Shown piece after piece: positions 1-5,831 of a stretch of DNA of 11,927 nucleotides. This DNA is from JAKVKY01 sp964293585 (GTDB lineage: Bacteria; Bacillota; Negativicutes; Acidaminococcales; Acidaminococcaceae). Position 1 is the stretch's first letter. Every line of letters begins with the position of its first letter. Location: NCBI GenBank assembly GCA_964293585.1, contig CAXYYS010000060.1, forward strand, positions 1 to 11,927, read 5' to 3'. The translations under genes and the position numbers were made by a program. Under the pieces are notes generated by a model. That model had not been told where the DNA came from. It saw only the letters and a list, made by a program, of their open reading frames with translations, and searched no databases.

Positions 1-190
1 ACTTGGCAATCCCGTGATCGCCGCACATCAGCAGCATCACCGGTTTTAATAAGGCCGGCACACCGCCTGTCATGGCGGCATAATTTGCCACCAGATCTTC
101 CAGCTTGCCCAGACTGGCACCTTGCAGTTTTTCCCGCCAGGCTTGTTGTACTTGCTGCCGCACTGCCGCATCCGGCAGTTTAATTTCCAT
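1..190 (-). CDS. cobT: Nicotinate-nucleotide:dimethylbenzimidazole phosphoribosyltransferase, 5' part (runs off window)
   Basis: Only the first 63 codons are present; the gene continues past base 1. CobT transfers phosphoribose from nicotinate mononucleotide to 5,6-dimethylbenzimidazole, giving alpha-ribazole phosphate for the lower cobalamin ligand. The fragment carries the conserved N-terminal segment GASLGKLEDL (family form GSLGRLE) at about residues 22-31, and the CGDHGIAK strand-loop (family form ADHGVA) at the window edge. The catalytic Glu lies outside. The ATG at 190 is used here, but it has no Shine-Dalgarno at normal distance. An in-frame GTG at 199 adds only Met-Lys-Lys and has a GGGTG motif about 6 nt upstream, so 199 may be the true start. 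The gene follows cobU by about 10 nt, which implies co-transcription and probably coupled translation. Family assignment is firm from the motifs and the cobU context. Confidence 0.88.
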   Translation of the reverse strand, partial: MEIKLPDAAVRQQVQQAWREKLQGASLGKLEDLVANYAAMTGGVPALLKPVMLLMCGDHGIAK

Positions 191-200
191 TTTTTTCACT

Positions 201-773
201 TTATGCACCCGTAAACTTAAACGCTAATTTTTTAATATCCACGGCCTGTCCGGCCAGTACATAATACACATGGTCCGCCGCGGCTCCCACCTGCTGGTTC
301 ACCCAGCCGGCCAGATCCTGAAACTCCCGGGCCATAGGGTTAGCCGGGACGATACCGCCGCCCACATCACTGGCCACAAAGACCACCGTCTTACCGGTAG
401 CCCGGGCCGCTGCCAAAACTTTGGCTATCCGTTCCCGCACTGCTGCCGCTTTGGCTTCCGTGGTTCCCTGTAAAGGCTCCTTGCCGTAAATCAGGTTGCT
501 CAGATACACAGTCAGACTGTCGAACAAAATCGCGTCCGCCGCCTGCCCGGCCTCCGGCAAAACCTCTTCAGCCGCATAAGGAGCTTCGTAATTCACCCAG
601 CGCTGCTTGCGGCGCTCCTTATGCAGTTTCACCCGCACGGCCATCTCGTCGTCCAAAATCTCCGCGGTGGCAATATACGCGCCCAGCGCGCCCTGGTGCA
701 GGACATATTTTTCGGCAAACTCACTCTTACCGCTCCGGGTACCACCCAAAACTAAGACCAGCTCTGCGTTCAT
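201..773 (-). CDS. cobU: Bifunctional adenosylcobinamide kinase / adenosylcobinamide-phosphate guanylyltransferase
   Basis: CobU phosphorylates adenosylcobinamide and then adds GMP to make GDP-cobinamide, the partner of alpha-ribazole in the last cobalamin assembly steps. The 190-residue protein matches the family length (about 180). Visible motifs are the P-loop GGTRSGKS (residues 10-17), His51 in the RVKLHKERRKQRW segment (equivalent to the guanylated His of Salmonella CobU), the Walker-B-like FDSLTVYLSNL (D85) and the C-terminal SDVGGGIVPANPMAREFQDLAG block (family SNEVGxGIVPxxxxxRxFRDxxG). The ATG at 773 is preceded by AAGGGAG at 7 nt spacing. It lies upstream of cobT in the same direction and just after a strong terminator-like hairpin that follows pduO. 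No promoter was found in the short space between, so expression probably depends on readthrough. Confidence 0.95.
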   Translation of the reverse strand: MNAELVLVLGGTRSGKSEFAEKYVLHQGALGAYIATAEILDDEMAVRVKLHKERRKQRWVNYEAPYAAEEVLPEAGQAADAILFDSLTVYLSNLIYGKEPLQGTTEAKAAAVRERIAKVLAAARATGKTVVFVASDVGGGIVPANPMAREFQDLAGWVNQQVGAAADHVYYVLAGQAVDIKKLAFKFTGA

Positions 774-791
774 GGTTCGCTCCCTTATGGC

Positions 792-822
792 AAAAAAGGC
801 CGGAAGAACGAACTTCCGGCCT
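792..822 (-). terminator. Strong intrinsic terminator / attenuator between pduO and cobU
   Basis: A perfect 10-bp inverted repeat, AGGCCGGAAG (797-806) and CTTCCGGCCT (813-822), has a 6-nt loop. Read on the minus strand it starts about 8 nt after the pduO stop and is followed directly by six T residues (complement of 792-797), the classical Rho-independent layout. A seven-T run also follows on the plus strand (826-832), so it could work in both directions. The cobU start is only about 20 nt further on. Confidence 0.8.
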
Positions 823-830
823 GCCTTTTT

Positions 831-1346
831 TTACTTACCAACCTCGGTTTCCACCCGGGCTAAGATAAAGCACAGGTCGGAAAGACGGTTGATACAAACA
901 AGCACATTATGGTTAATAGGTTCAGTCTCGTTGAGACGTAAAAGCTGACGCTCGGCGCGTCTGGTCGTGGTCCTGGCTAAATCCAGGGCTGCGGCTCCTT
1001 TACTGTCGCCGGGGATCAGGAAATGTGACAAAGGTTTCAGCATGGCATCATATTTATCGATGGTCTGCTCAAACAGGGTCACATGTTCTTCCTTAATGTA
1101 GGGCTCGGGTAAATCCAGGCTGGCTACATCAGCCATGATGGACATGAGCAGTTTCTGCACCTGCAGGATGGTTGCCCGTACATCATCCCGTTCTACGCAA
1201 GCGCGGGCCAGGCCCAGAGCCGAATTAATTTCGTCCACGCTGCCATAAGCTTCCACGCGCTGGCTTTGTTTCTCCACGCGCTGGCCGGTGTACAGGCCGG
1301 TCGTTCCTTTATCACCCGTGCGGGTATAAACAGCTGCTTTTGTCAT
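831..1346 (-). CDS. pduO: PduO-type ATP:cob(I)alamin adenosyltransferase
   Basis: This enzyme transfers the 5'-deoxyadenosyl group of ATP to the cobalt of cob(I)alamin, giving adenosylcobalamin (or adenosyl-corrinoid during salvage). The N-terminus has the ATP-binding motif YTRTGDKGTTGL (residues 7-18). By alignment from memory to Lactobacillus reuteri PduO, D38 (in AYGSVDEIN), F109 (in FLIPG), R125 and R129 (in ARTTTRRAER) match D35, F112, R128 and R132, residues known to shape the base-off corrin and ATP sites. The usual GG after FLIP is GD here. The first possible start is a GTG at 1349 directly followed by ATG at 1346; AGGGAGG lies 4 nt from the GTG but 7 nt from the ATG, so ATG is chosen (171 residues, a normal length without the extra C-terminal domain of Salmonella PduO). 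It is followed by cobU and cobT, and preceded by ndk with a roughly 100-nt gap. The family also contains proteins called CobO-II or MMAB. Confidence 0.93.
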   Translation of the reverse strand: MTKAAVYTRTGDKGTTGLYTGQRVEKQSQRVEAYGSVDEINSALGLARACVERDDVRATILQVQKLLMSIMADVASLDLPEPYIKEEHVTLFEQTIDKYDAMLKPLSHFLIPGDSKGAAALDLARTTTRRAERQLLRLNETEPINHNVLVCINRLSDLCFILARVETEVGK

Positions 1347-1353
1347 CACAAAA

Positions 1354-1360
1354 CCTCCCT
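1354..1360 (-). promoter_or_regulatory. Shine-Dalgarno that decides the pduO start
   Basis: AGGGAGG on the minus strand. Spacing is 7 nt to the ATG at 1346 but only 4 nt to the adjacent GTG at 1349, favouring the ATG. Confidence 0.7.
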
Positions 1361-1378
1361 CTCAACTAAACCACAGGC

Positions 1379-1399
1379 CGGCCGGAAAAACTCCGGCCG
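1379..1399. other. GC-rich hairpin in the pduO leader, T-tract on the plus-strand side only
   Basis: Perfect 8-bp inverted repeat CGGCCGGA (1379-1386) and TCCGGCCG (1392-1399) with a 5-nt loop. On the plus strand it is followed by TCCC and six T, like a terminator. On the minus strand, the direction of all genes here, no T-run follows, so it is not a canonical ndk terminator. It would form in the RNA about 20 nt before the pduO Shine-Dalgarno. It resembles the 797-822 hairpin downstream of pduO in stem sequence and plus-side T-run. Confidence 0.6.
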
Positions 1400-1450
1400 T
1401 CCCTTTTTTCTGGTAAAATACCGTGCGCAGCGCCATCCCGGCGCAGCTGC

Positions 1451-1870
1451 TTAGTAAATCTCTTCCGGTTTGAAGAAGTTCTTAATCTCGCGGGCGGCGC
1501 TTTCTTCACTGTCGCTGCCGTGAACGATGTTCTCGCCGATATCCAGGGCAAAGTCACCGCGGATGCTGCCGGGAACGCTGTCCAGAGGATTGGTGGCGCC
1601 CATCAAACCGCGTACAGCCTTAATGGCATTGTCGCCGGAAATAACCATAGCGGCTACCGGACCGCCGGTAATAAAGCTTACCAGTTCGCCAAAGAAAGGT
1701 TTGCCATCATGTTCAGCATAGTGGAACTTAGCCTGAGCTTCAGAAATCTTCATTAATTTTAAAGCGGACACGGTCAGGCCGCGGCGCTCAAAACGGGAAA
1801 TAACCTCACCAATTAAATGTTTTCTTACTCCATCCGGTTTTACTAAAACCAAAGTCTTTTGTTGCGTCAT
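1451..1870 (-). CDS. ndk: Nucleoside diphosphate kinase
   Basis: Ndk moves the gamma-phosphate of ATP to nucleoside diphosphates through a phosphohistidine and balances the NTP and dNTP pools in the cytoplasm. With the chosen start the protein has 139 residues, normal for the family. Visible are the N-terminal LVLVKPDGV strand (K11), the ERRGL segment (about 28-32), the GATNP loop (about 91-95), PGSIRGDFA (about 100-108, R104) and the active-site NIVHGSDS with phosphoacceptor His117. The open frame begins at an ATG at 1876, but AAGGAG lies only 2 nt from that codon and 8 nt from the in-frame ATG at 1870, so 1870 is preferred (start MTQQKTLV). It is preceded by a roughly 140-nt gap with a possible promoter, and followed by the cobalamin genes without an obvious terminator on its own strand. 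Confidence 0.97.
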   Translation of the reverse strand: MTQQKTLVLVKPDGVRKHLIGEVISRFERRGLTVSALKLMKISEAQAKFHYAEHDGKPFFGELVSFITGGPVAAMVISGDNAIKAVRGLMGATNPLDSVPGSIRGDFALDIGENIVHGSDSEESAAREIKNFFKPEEIY

Positions 1871-1878
1871 GTTCATCG

Positions 1879-1884
1879 CTCCTT
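1879..1884 (-). promoter_or_regulatory. Shine-Dalgarno that decides the ndk start
   Basis: AAGGAG on the minus strand, 8 nt before the ATG at 1870 and only 2 nt before the ATG at 1876. The spacing favours 1870. Confidence 0.7.
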
Positions 1885-1899
1885 AATTTTAATTTTTCA

Positions 1900-1905
1900 T
1901 TTATA
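1900..1905 (-). promoter_or_regulatory. Possible -10 box for ndk
   Basis: TATAAA on the minus strand (5 of 6 to consensus), about 30 nt before the ndk start, followed by an AT-rich stretch. The region 17-18 nt upstream (TTATAG) is only a poor -35 match. A promoter somewhere here is plausible because this is the longest gene gap, but the box is weak evidence. Confidence 0.3.
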
Positions 1906-1940
1906 AAAGCGGTTCACCCGCGTCTATAACTTTCCTGCCG

Positions 1941-1998
1941 GACGCCCCGGCTGTCAATGCTGCCGGCGTCCCTGCCCGCCTTGCCTTCCGCCGGCGGG
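1941..1998. repeat. Two adjacent GC-rich inverted repeats in the M42-ndk gap
   Basis: First repeat, 1941-1970: GACGCC(CC)GGC pairs with GCCGGCGTC around a 10-nt loop, 9 bp with a 2-nt bulge. Second, 1975-1998: CCCGCC pairs with GGCGGG around a 12-nt loop. Neither is followed by a T-run on the minus strand, so they are not canonical terminators for the M42 gene. They may protect its mRNA 3' end or help a Rho-dependent stop. The roughly 140-nt gap holds these, a possible -10 box and the ndk ribosome site, but no gene I can support. Confidence 0.5.
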
Positions 1999-2009
1999 TT
2001 TGCTGCCGC

Positions 2010-3086
2010 TTACGCTTCCAGCAGCCTGGTATAAGTTTGCCGGTCCAGCTTTACGCACAGAGCCGTGATCAGTTTTACCGCCGCCTCATAATCCCGCACA
2101 TCAATCACGGACTGATGGCTGTGAATATAACGGGTGGGTACGCTGAAGACCAGGGTCAGGACTCCGGCGCCGGTCAGGTGGATGCGGGCGCCGTCCGTGG
2201 TACCGCCTTCACCATAGGCAATCTGAACCGGAACCTTTAACTTTTTCGCCGTGCTCACGGCCAGATCTTTTAAAGCTGTGTTGCAAAGAATCCCGCCGTC
2301 AAAAATCGTGATGCCGATGCCCTGCCCCATCTTGGCCGGAGCAAAGTCGTCGGTCACACCGGGTGTACCGCCGGCCGCACAAGTATCCAGCACAAAAGCG
2401 ATATCAGGCGCCAGCATGTTGGCACTGGTCTGCGCTCCCCGCAGGCCTACTTCCTCCTGTACGGTGCCTACGCCATAGACGGTACTGGCATGAGCTTTCT
2501 TAGCCAGGTTTTCCATCACATCCGCCATGATGGCACAGCCGATACGGTTATCCCAGGCCTTGCCGGCCAGAATATTGCCTTTGCCTAAAACTGCCACTTT
2601 CACATCCGGGGTCACGGGGCAGCCTTCATAGACGCCCAGTTCCCGTGCTTCCTTATCCGAAGCCGCACCGATATCGATATACATATCTTTCTTTTCGACG
2701 ACCTTGGTGCGTTCTGCCGCCGGCATCAGATGGGGCGGTTTGCTGCCGATGACGCCGGTAAGATCGCCTTTTTTGCCGTGCAGGATAACCCGCTGGCTCA
2801 GGCACACCTGGTCAAACCAGCCGCCGATAGGATAGAATCTTAAAAAACCTTCTTTGGTAATATATTTTACCAGGAAACCGACCTCGTCCATATGACTGGC
2901 CAGCATAATCTTGAGCGCATCCTTGCCGCCCTCCTGGGTAAAAATAATACTGCCCAGTTTATCATAACTTACCCGGGCTACCTTGCCCAGACGTTTCTTC
3001 AAAAGTACTTTCACCGGGCCCTCAAACCCGGAAATACCGCAGACCTCGGATAATTCCACCAGCCTGCTTAATTGTAGTTTGTTCAC
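2010..3086 (-). CDS. M42 family metallopeptidase (glutamyl-aminopeptidase / endoglucanase-type)
   Basis: A cytoplasmic di-metal aminopeptidase of the PepA/FrvX/TET group, which trims short peptides. At 358 residues it is full length. Inferred metal ligands and catalytic residues are all present: H65 and D67 in ASHMDEVG, D179 in GKAWDNRIGC, the catalytic/ligand pair E211-E212 in VQEEVGLRG, D234 in FVLDTC, and H322 in TRYIHSHQSV. The GEGGTTDGARI segment is also typical. The start is a GTG at 3086, supported by AAAGGAG at 7 nt spacing. It follows htpX by 86 nt in the same direction, and that gap holds a weak hairpin at 3119-3133 whose short T-run is on the plus-strand side. Two proteolytic genes in a row suggest a shared protein turnover role, but this is inference. 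Members are often annotated as endoglucanase M or cellulase; the metal-ligand pattern supports peptidase. Exact peptide preference is not readable. Confidence 0.92.
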   Translation of the reverse strand: MNKLQLSRLVELSEVCGISGFEGPVKVLLKKRLGKVARVSYDKLGSIIFTQEGGKDALKIMLASHMDEVGFLVKYITKEGFLRFYPIGGWFDQVCLSQRVILHGKKGDLTGVIGSKPPHLMPAAERTKVVEKKDMYIDIGAASDKEARELGVYEGCPVTPDVKVAVLGKGNILAGKAWDNRIGCAIMADVMENLAKKAHASTVYGVGTVQEEVGLRGAQTSANMLAPDIAFVLDTCAAGGTPGVTDDFAPAKMGQGIGITIFDGGILCNTALKDLAVSTAKKLKVPVQIAYGEGGTTDGARIHLTGAGVLTLVFSVPTRYIHSHQSVIDVRDYEAAVKLITALCVKLDRQTYTRLLEA

Positions 3087-3172
3087 GCTGTATCTCCTTT
3101 AATACTGAATCTGGCGCCGCCCGTTTTCCGGGCAGTTTTACCTTAAACTCTAAGCTTGCCGCTACTCTTTAC

Positions 3173-4030
3173 TTATGCTTCCAGCTGACCTGCGGCCCGC
3201 ATTGCTTCCGCCTGCTTATGCAGCAGGGCTACCCGTTCTTCTGTAGCCGGATGGGTACTGAACATGGTTTGTAAATCCCGGGCGCTGAAAGGCTCGATGA
3301 TAAACAGGTTAGCCGTGGCCGGCGTAGCGTTCATCATGCTGCGCTGACTGGCATAATTTTGAATTTTTACCAGGGCCGAAGCCAGGTTATCCGGATTGCC
3401 GCACAACTGACCGCCGCCTTCATCCGCCTTATACTCCCGGCTGCGGGAAACAGCCATCTGGATCACCGTGGCTGCCAGCGGTGCTAAAAAGAGCAGCAGC
3501 AGTCCCACGATGGCATTGCCGTTATTTTCCCGGTCCCGGCTGCCGCCAAACCACATAGCGATGTGCGAGATAGTCGTAATCACACCGGCCATGCAGGCTG
3601 CTACGGTACAGGTCAGGATATCATGGTTACGCACATGGGTCATCTCATGGCCCAGCACGCCTTCCAGTTCCTTGCGGTCCAGCACGTTAGCCAGCGCCGT
3701 GGTCACACAGACCGCAGCATGTTCCGGGTTCCTGCCCGTGGCAAAAGCGTTGGGCTGGGGATCGTCCACGATATAAACTTTAGGCATGGGCAGACCAGCT
3801 TTGTCCGCCAGTTTCTTGACGATGCCCCACAGAGCAGGCGCCGTCTGTTCATCAACTTCCCGGGCGCGGTACTGGGCCAGCACCATCTTATCGCTGTTCC
3901 AGTAAGCGTACAGGTTGGTAGCAATAGAAAAAACCAGCATGATCAACATGCCCTGGTTGCCGCCAAAATATTGGCCCACCAAAACCATGAGGATGGTGAG
4001 CAGGGTCATCAAAAAAGTTGTTCTTAACAT
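3173..4030 (-). CDS. htpX: Zinc metalloprotease HtpX (M48B), membrane protein quality control
   Basis: HtpX is an inner-membrane zinc endopeptidase that degrades misfolded membrane proteins, overlapping with FtsH. The 285-residue protein matches the family length. Hydrophobic segments at about 4-18 and 28-43 form the N-terminal hairpin, and two more lie at about 140-160 and 173-193. The HEMTH zinc motif is at 128-132 (H128, E129, H132), and the third ligand E199 lies in SRSREYKADEGG. PQPNAFATGR (91-100) and the C-terminal STHPATEERV are also typical. The ATG at 4030 has AAGGAG at 8 nt. A near-consensus promoter lies about 80 nt upstream in the end of the preceding gene, so htpX likely heads its own unit with the M42 gene. 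In other bacteria htpX is stress-induced (CpxR or heat); no such operator was recognised here. Confidence 0.95.
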   Translation of the reverse strand: MLRTTFLMTLLTILMVLVGQYFGGNQGMLIMLVFSIATNLYAYWNSDKMVLAQYRAREVDEQTAPALWGIVKKLADKAGLPMPKVYIVDDPQPNAFATGRNPEHAAVCVTTALANVLDRKELEGVLGHEMTHVRNHDILTCTVAACMAGVITTISHIAMWFGGSRDRENNGNAIVGLLLLFLAPLAATVIQMAVSRSREYKADEGGGQLCGNPDNLASALVKIQNYASQRSMMNATPATANLFIIEPFSARDLQTMFSTHPATEERVALLHKQAEAMRAAGQLEA

Positions 4031-4038
4031 TTCTTTGT

Positions 4039-4103
4039 CTCCTTAATTCAAGGCCGCTATCGCAGCCCATTTCGAGGCATCAGCCCGCAGGCAGTTCAGC
4101 CTT
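4039..4103 (-). promoter_or_regulatory. htpX 5' leader with alternative short pairings around the ribosome site
   Basis: In the predicted RNA, the element GCCTT (complement of 4050-4054) can pair with AAGG of the Shine-Dalgarno AAGGAG (4039-4044) across a GAATT loop, or with AAGGC close to the predicted transcript start (4099-4103). The two pairings exclude each other. They are only 4 and 5 bp, so function is speculative. Confidence 0.25.
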
Positions 4104-4109
4104 CCCTAC

Positions 4110-4138
4110 ATTATACCAAAAAAAGTCTTAGCTTTCAA
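4110..4138 (-). promoter_or_regulatory. Near-consensus sigma-70/SigA promoter for htpX
   Basis: On the minus strand TTGAAA (4138-4133, 5 of 6) is followed by exactly 17 nt and a perfect TATAAT (4115-4110). The spacer includes seven T just before GG and the -10 box. The transcript should begin near 4103-4104, leaving a roughly 75-nt leader before the htpX ATG. The -35 and part of the spacer overlap the last codons and stop of the SRPBCC gene. This is the best promoter match seen in the window. Confidence 0.75.
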
Positions 4139-4562
4139 TTTGCTTCTGCACCGCCTGGAGCATGTTTACACAATTTTCACGAACCTTACGTTTAAGCAGC
4201 GGGTTCAGCATCCCGGCAATCATAGGAATACCAAACTCAAAATCCACGGTCAGGGTTACGCTGACGCCCTGTTCCGTATCAGCCAGGATCCAGGCACCCT
4301 CCATCTTTTTCAAATCCCCCGCGGTCTGGGCATAGGTAATCTTAAACTGCTCCGGGTAAAAATTATCCCGTTCAGTCCACACGATGCGGCGTCCATCCAC
4401 ATCCGAAACCCAGCGGGTCAGGTCCGTACCTTCACCCTGTTCTATAATTTCCACGCTGACCAGACTTGGCATAAAGCGCGGATACGCGGTCATCTCTTTA
4501 ATAACGTCATAAATTTTTTGTTTACTGCCCTGGATGAGTATCTGGGACACTACCTGCGGCAT
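4128..4562 (-). CDS. SRPBCC/START-fold protein (polyketide cyclase/Coq10-like), function unknown
   Basis: A 144-residue single-domain protein whose pattern fits the SRPBCC helix-grip fold: an N-terminal strand, a helix ending in MTAYPRFMPSL (about 24-34, matching the family YPxFxP), then strands with RIVWTERDNFYPEQFKITY and GDLKKMEGAWIL, followed by VTLTVDFEFGIPMI and a long C-terminal helix. The fold makes a deep hydrophobic cavity that binds lipids, isoprenoid quinones or aromatic polyketides; the family includes RatA, Coq10 and aromatase/cyclases. No signal peptide or membrane segment is seen. The ATG at 4562 has AGGGGGTG at 5 nt, inside the 15-nt gap after the aminotransferase stop, which suggests translational coupling and a shared job. 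A polyketide role is not supported, since no polyketide genes are near. The ligand cannot be read from the sequence. Confidence 0.8.
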   Translation of the reverse strand: MPQVVSQILIQGSKQKIYDVIKEMTAYPRFMPSLVSVEIIEQGEGTDLTRWVSDVDGRRIVWTERDNFYPEQFKITYAQTAGDLKKMEGAWILADTEQGVSVTLTVDFEFGIPMIAGMLNPLLKRKVRENCVNMLQAVQKQIES

Positions 4563-4577
4563 ACCGCCACCCCCTGT

Positions 4578-5819
4578 TTATAAATCTTCAATGGCTGCCG
4601 CCACTTCCTGCAAGGCTTCCCGCAGCTGGGTCAGCACATAGTCCACTACCGTGGCTGGCATGCTCAAAGGCGGCTCAAAGCGAATAACCTTGGGATTATT
4701 CAGGGTGTAGGCAATAATAATATGCCGGGCAATCATGAGCGCCATCAGCATCCCGCCGGCACCTTCCTTGGTCAGTTCTATTCCCAGCATCATGCCCCGC
4801 CCCCGCACGTCCTTGATGACCTGGGGGAAAGCTTGCTGCAGCTCCTGCAGTCCCTTTTTAAAATAAGCGCCGGTAGCCTTGCCCCGGGCCAGTAAATCTT
4901 CTTCCTCGATGACCTGCAAAGTTGCCAGGCCGGCGGCACAAGCCATCTGGCCGCCGCCAAAAGTACTGGTATGCAGGAAAGGATTCTCTATCAGACCCTG
5001 CCAGGCCTGTTCCGTACCGATAACGCTGCCCACAGGCATCACACCGCCGCCCAGAGCTTTCGCCACGGCCATCAGATCTGGTTCCGCCCCGTCCTGGTTC
5101 ACCCCGAACCAGTCTCCGGTCCGGCCGATACCGGTCTGGACCTCGTCCGCGATAAACAGGGCTCCCCGCTCATGACAGAGCTGTTCCACCGCTTTTAAAT
5201 AACCGGCAGGCGGTTCGATGATGCCGCCTTCGCCCTGGATGGGCTCCAAAATTACCGCCGCCGTATATTCATTGACTGCATTCCGCAGCGCTTCCAGATC
5301 CCCGTAGGGCACATGGGTAAACCCCGGCAATAACGGCTGGAAAGGTTCCCGGTACAGTTCCCGCCCCGTGGCGCTCAGCGCGCCAAAAGTCTTGCCGTGA
5401 AAAGCGTTGGCCGCCGCCACAAAAGCCGGGCGCCCCGTAGCCAGCCGCGCAATTTTCAGGCAGCCTTCCACCGCTTCGGTACCGCTGTTCACAAAAAAAT
5501 TATATTGTAATTTACCCCGAGTCAGAGCCGCCAGTTTTTCTGCCAGCAGCGCTGCAGGTTCGTTAAACAAAACTTTACGGCACATGGGCATGGCATGGTG
5601 TTCTTTTCCTACCGCCTCCACCACCTTAGGATGCCGGTGCCCGATGGCAAACATCCCGTATCCGCCCAGACAATCTACATAATCCGTCCCGTCCGTAGCG
5701 GTGATGGTCCAGCCGCTGGCATGGTCTTCCACGCCGGTCAGGCCCATGAAACGAAAGAGCCTGGTGCTGGACGGATTAAGATACTGCTCGTATTTTTTCA
5801 GTACTGCTTCTGCTTCCAT
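4578..5819 (-). CDS. Class III PLP-dependent aminotransferase (putrescine/acetylornithine-type), substrate unknown
   Basis: A 413-residue fold-type I enzyme of the ornithine/4-aminobutyrate/putrescine aminotransferase group, which moves the omega-amino group of a diamine or amino acid to a 2-oxoacid. Visible are GGYGMFAIGHRHP (52-64), the PLP-phosphate loop NSGTEAVEG (111-119), AFHGKTFGALS (139-149), EPIQGEGG (192-199), the pyridine-binding Asp225 in ADEVQTGIGRTG, the Schiff-base Lys254 in AVAKALGGG and HTSTFGGG near 295. The ATG at 5819 lies 5 nt after a perfect AGGAGG that overlaps the stop of the deacetylase gene upstream. The SRPBCC gene follows after 15 nt. No arginine, polyamine or lysine gene is near, so putrescine aminotransferase is only the closest general name; acetylornithine or GABA substrates are possible. 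Class is firm, substrate is not. Confidence 0.9.
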   Translation of the reverse strand: MEAEAVLKKYEQYLNPSSTRLFRFMGLTGVEDHASGWTITATDGTDYVDCLGGYGMFAIGHRHPKVVEAVGKEHHAMPMCRKVLFNEPAALLAEKLAALTRGKLQYNFFVNSGTEAVEGCLKIARLATGRPAFVAAANAFHGKTFGALSATGRELYREPFQPLLPGFTHVPYGDLEALRNAVNEYTAAVILEPIQGEGGIIEPPAGYLKAVEQLCHERGALFIADEVQTGIGRTGDWFGVNQDGAEPDLMAVAKALGGGVMPVGSVIGTEQAWQGLIENPFLHTSTFGGGQMACAAGLATLQVIEEEDLLARGKATGAYFKKGLQELQQAFPQVIKDVRGRGMMLGIELTKEGAGGMLMALMIARHIIIAYTLNNPKVIRFEPPLSMPATVVDYVLTQLREALQEVAAAIEDL

Positions 5820-5824
5820 GGCCG

Positions 5825-5831
5825 CCTCCTA
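5825..5831 (-). promoter_or_regulatory. Shine-Dalgarno of the aminotransferase overlapping the upstream stop codon
   Basis: TAGGAGG on the minus strand: TAG is the stop of the deacetylase gene and AGGAGG is the ribosome site for the aminotransferase, 5 nt before its ATG. This points to termination-reinitiation coupling. Confidence 0.8.

Noticed and set aside
1411..1421. TATTTT as a -10 box for pduO
   Set aside because: No -35-like sequence lies at proper spacing upstream; the segment GGTATTTTACC is a small palindrome instead.
774..1450. Cobalamin riboswitch near the B12 genes
   Set aside because: The short gaps around pduO and cobU lack space and I could not find a B12-box-like segment.
1952..1957. 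Perfect TTGACA -35 box on the minus strand upstream of ndk
   Set aside because: No -10-like hexamer lies 16-19 nt downstream; the nearest, TATAGA, is about 23 nt away. It also sits in the loop region of an inverted repeat.
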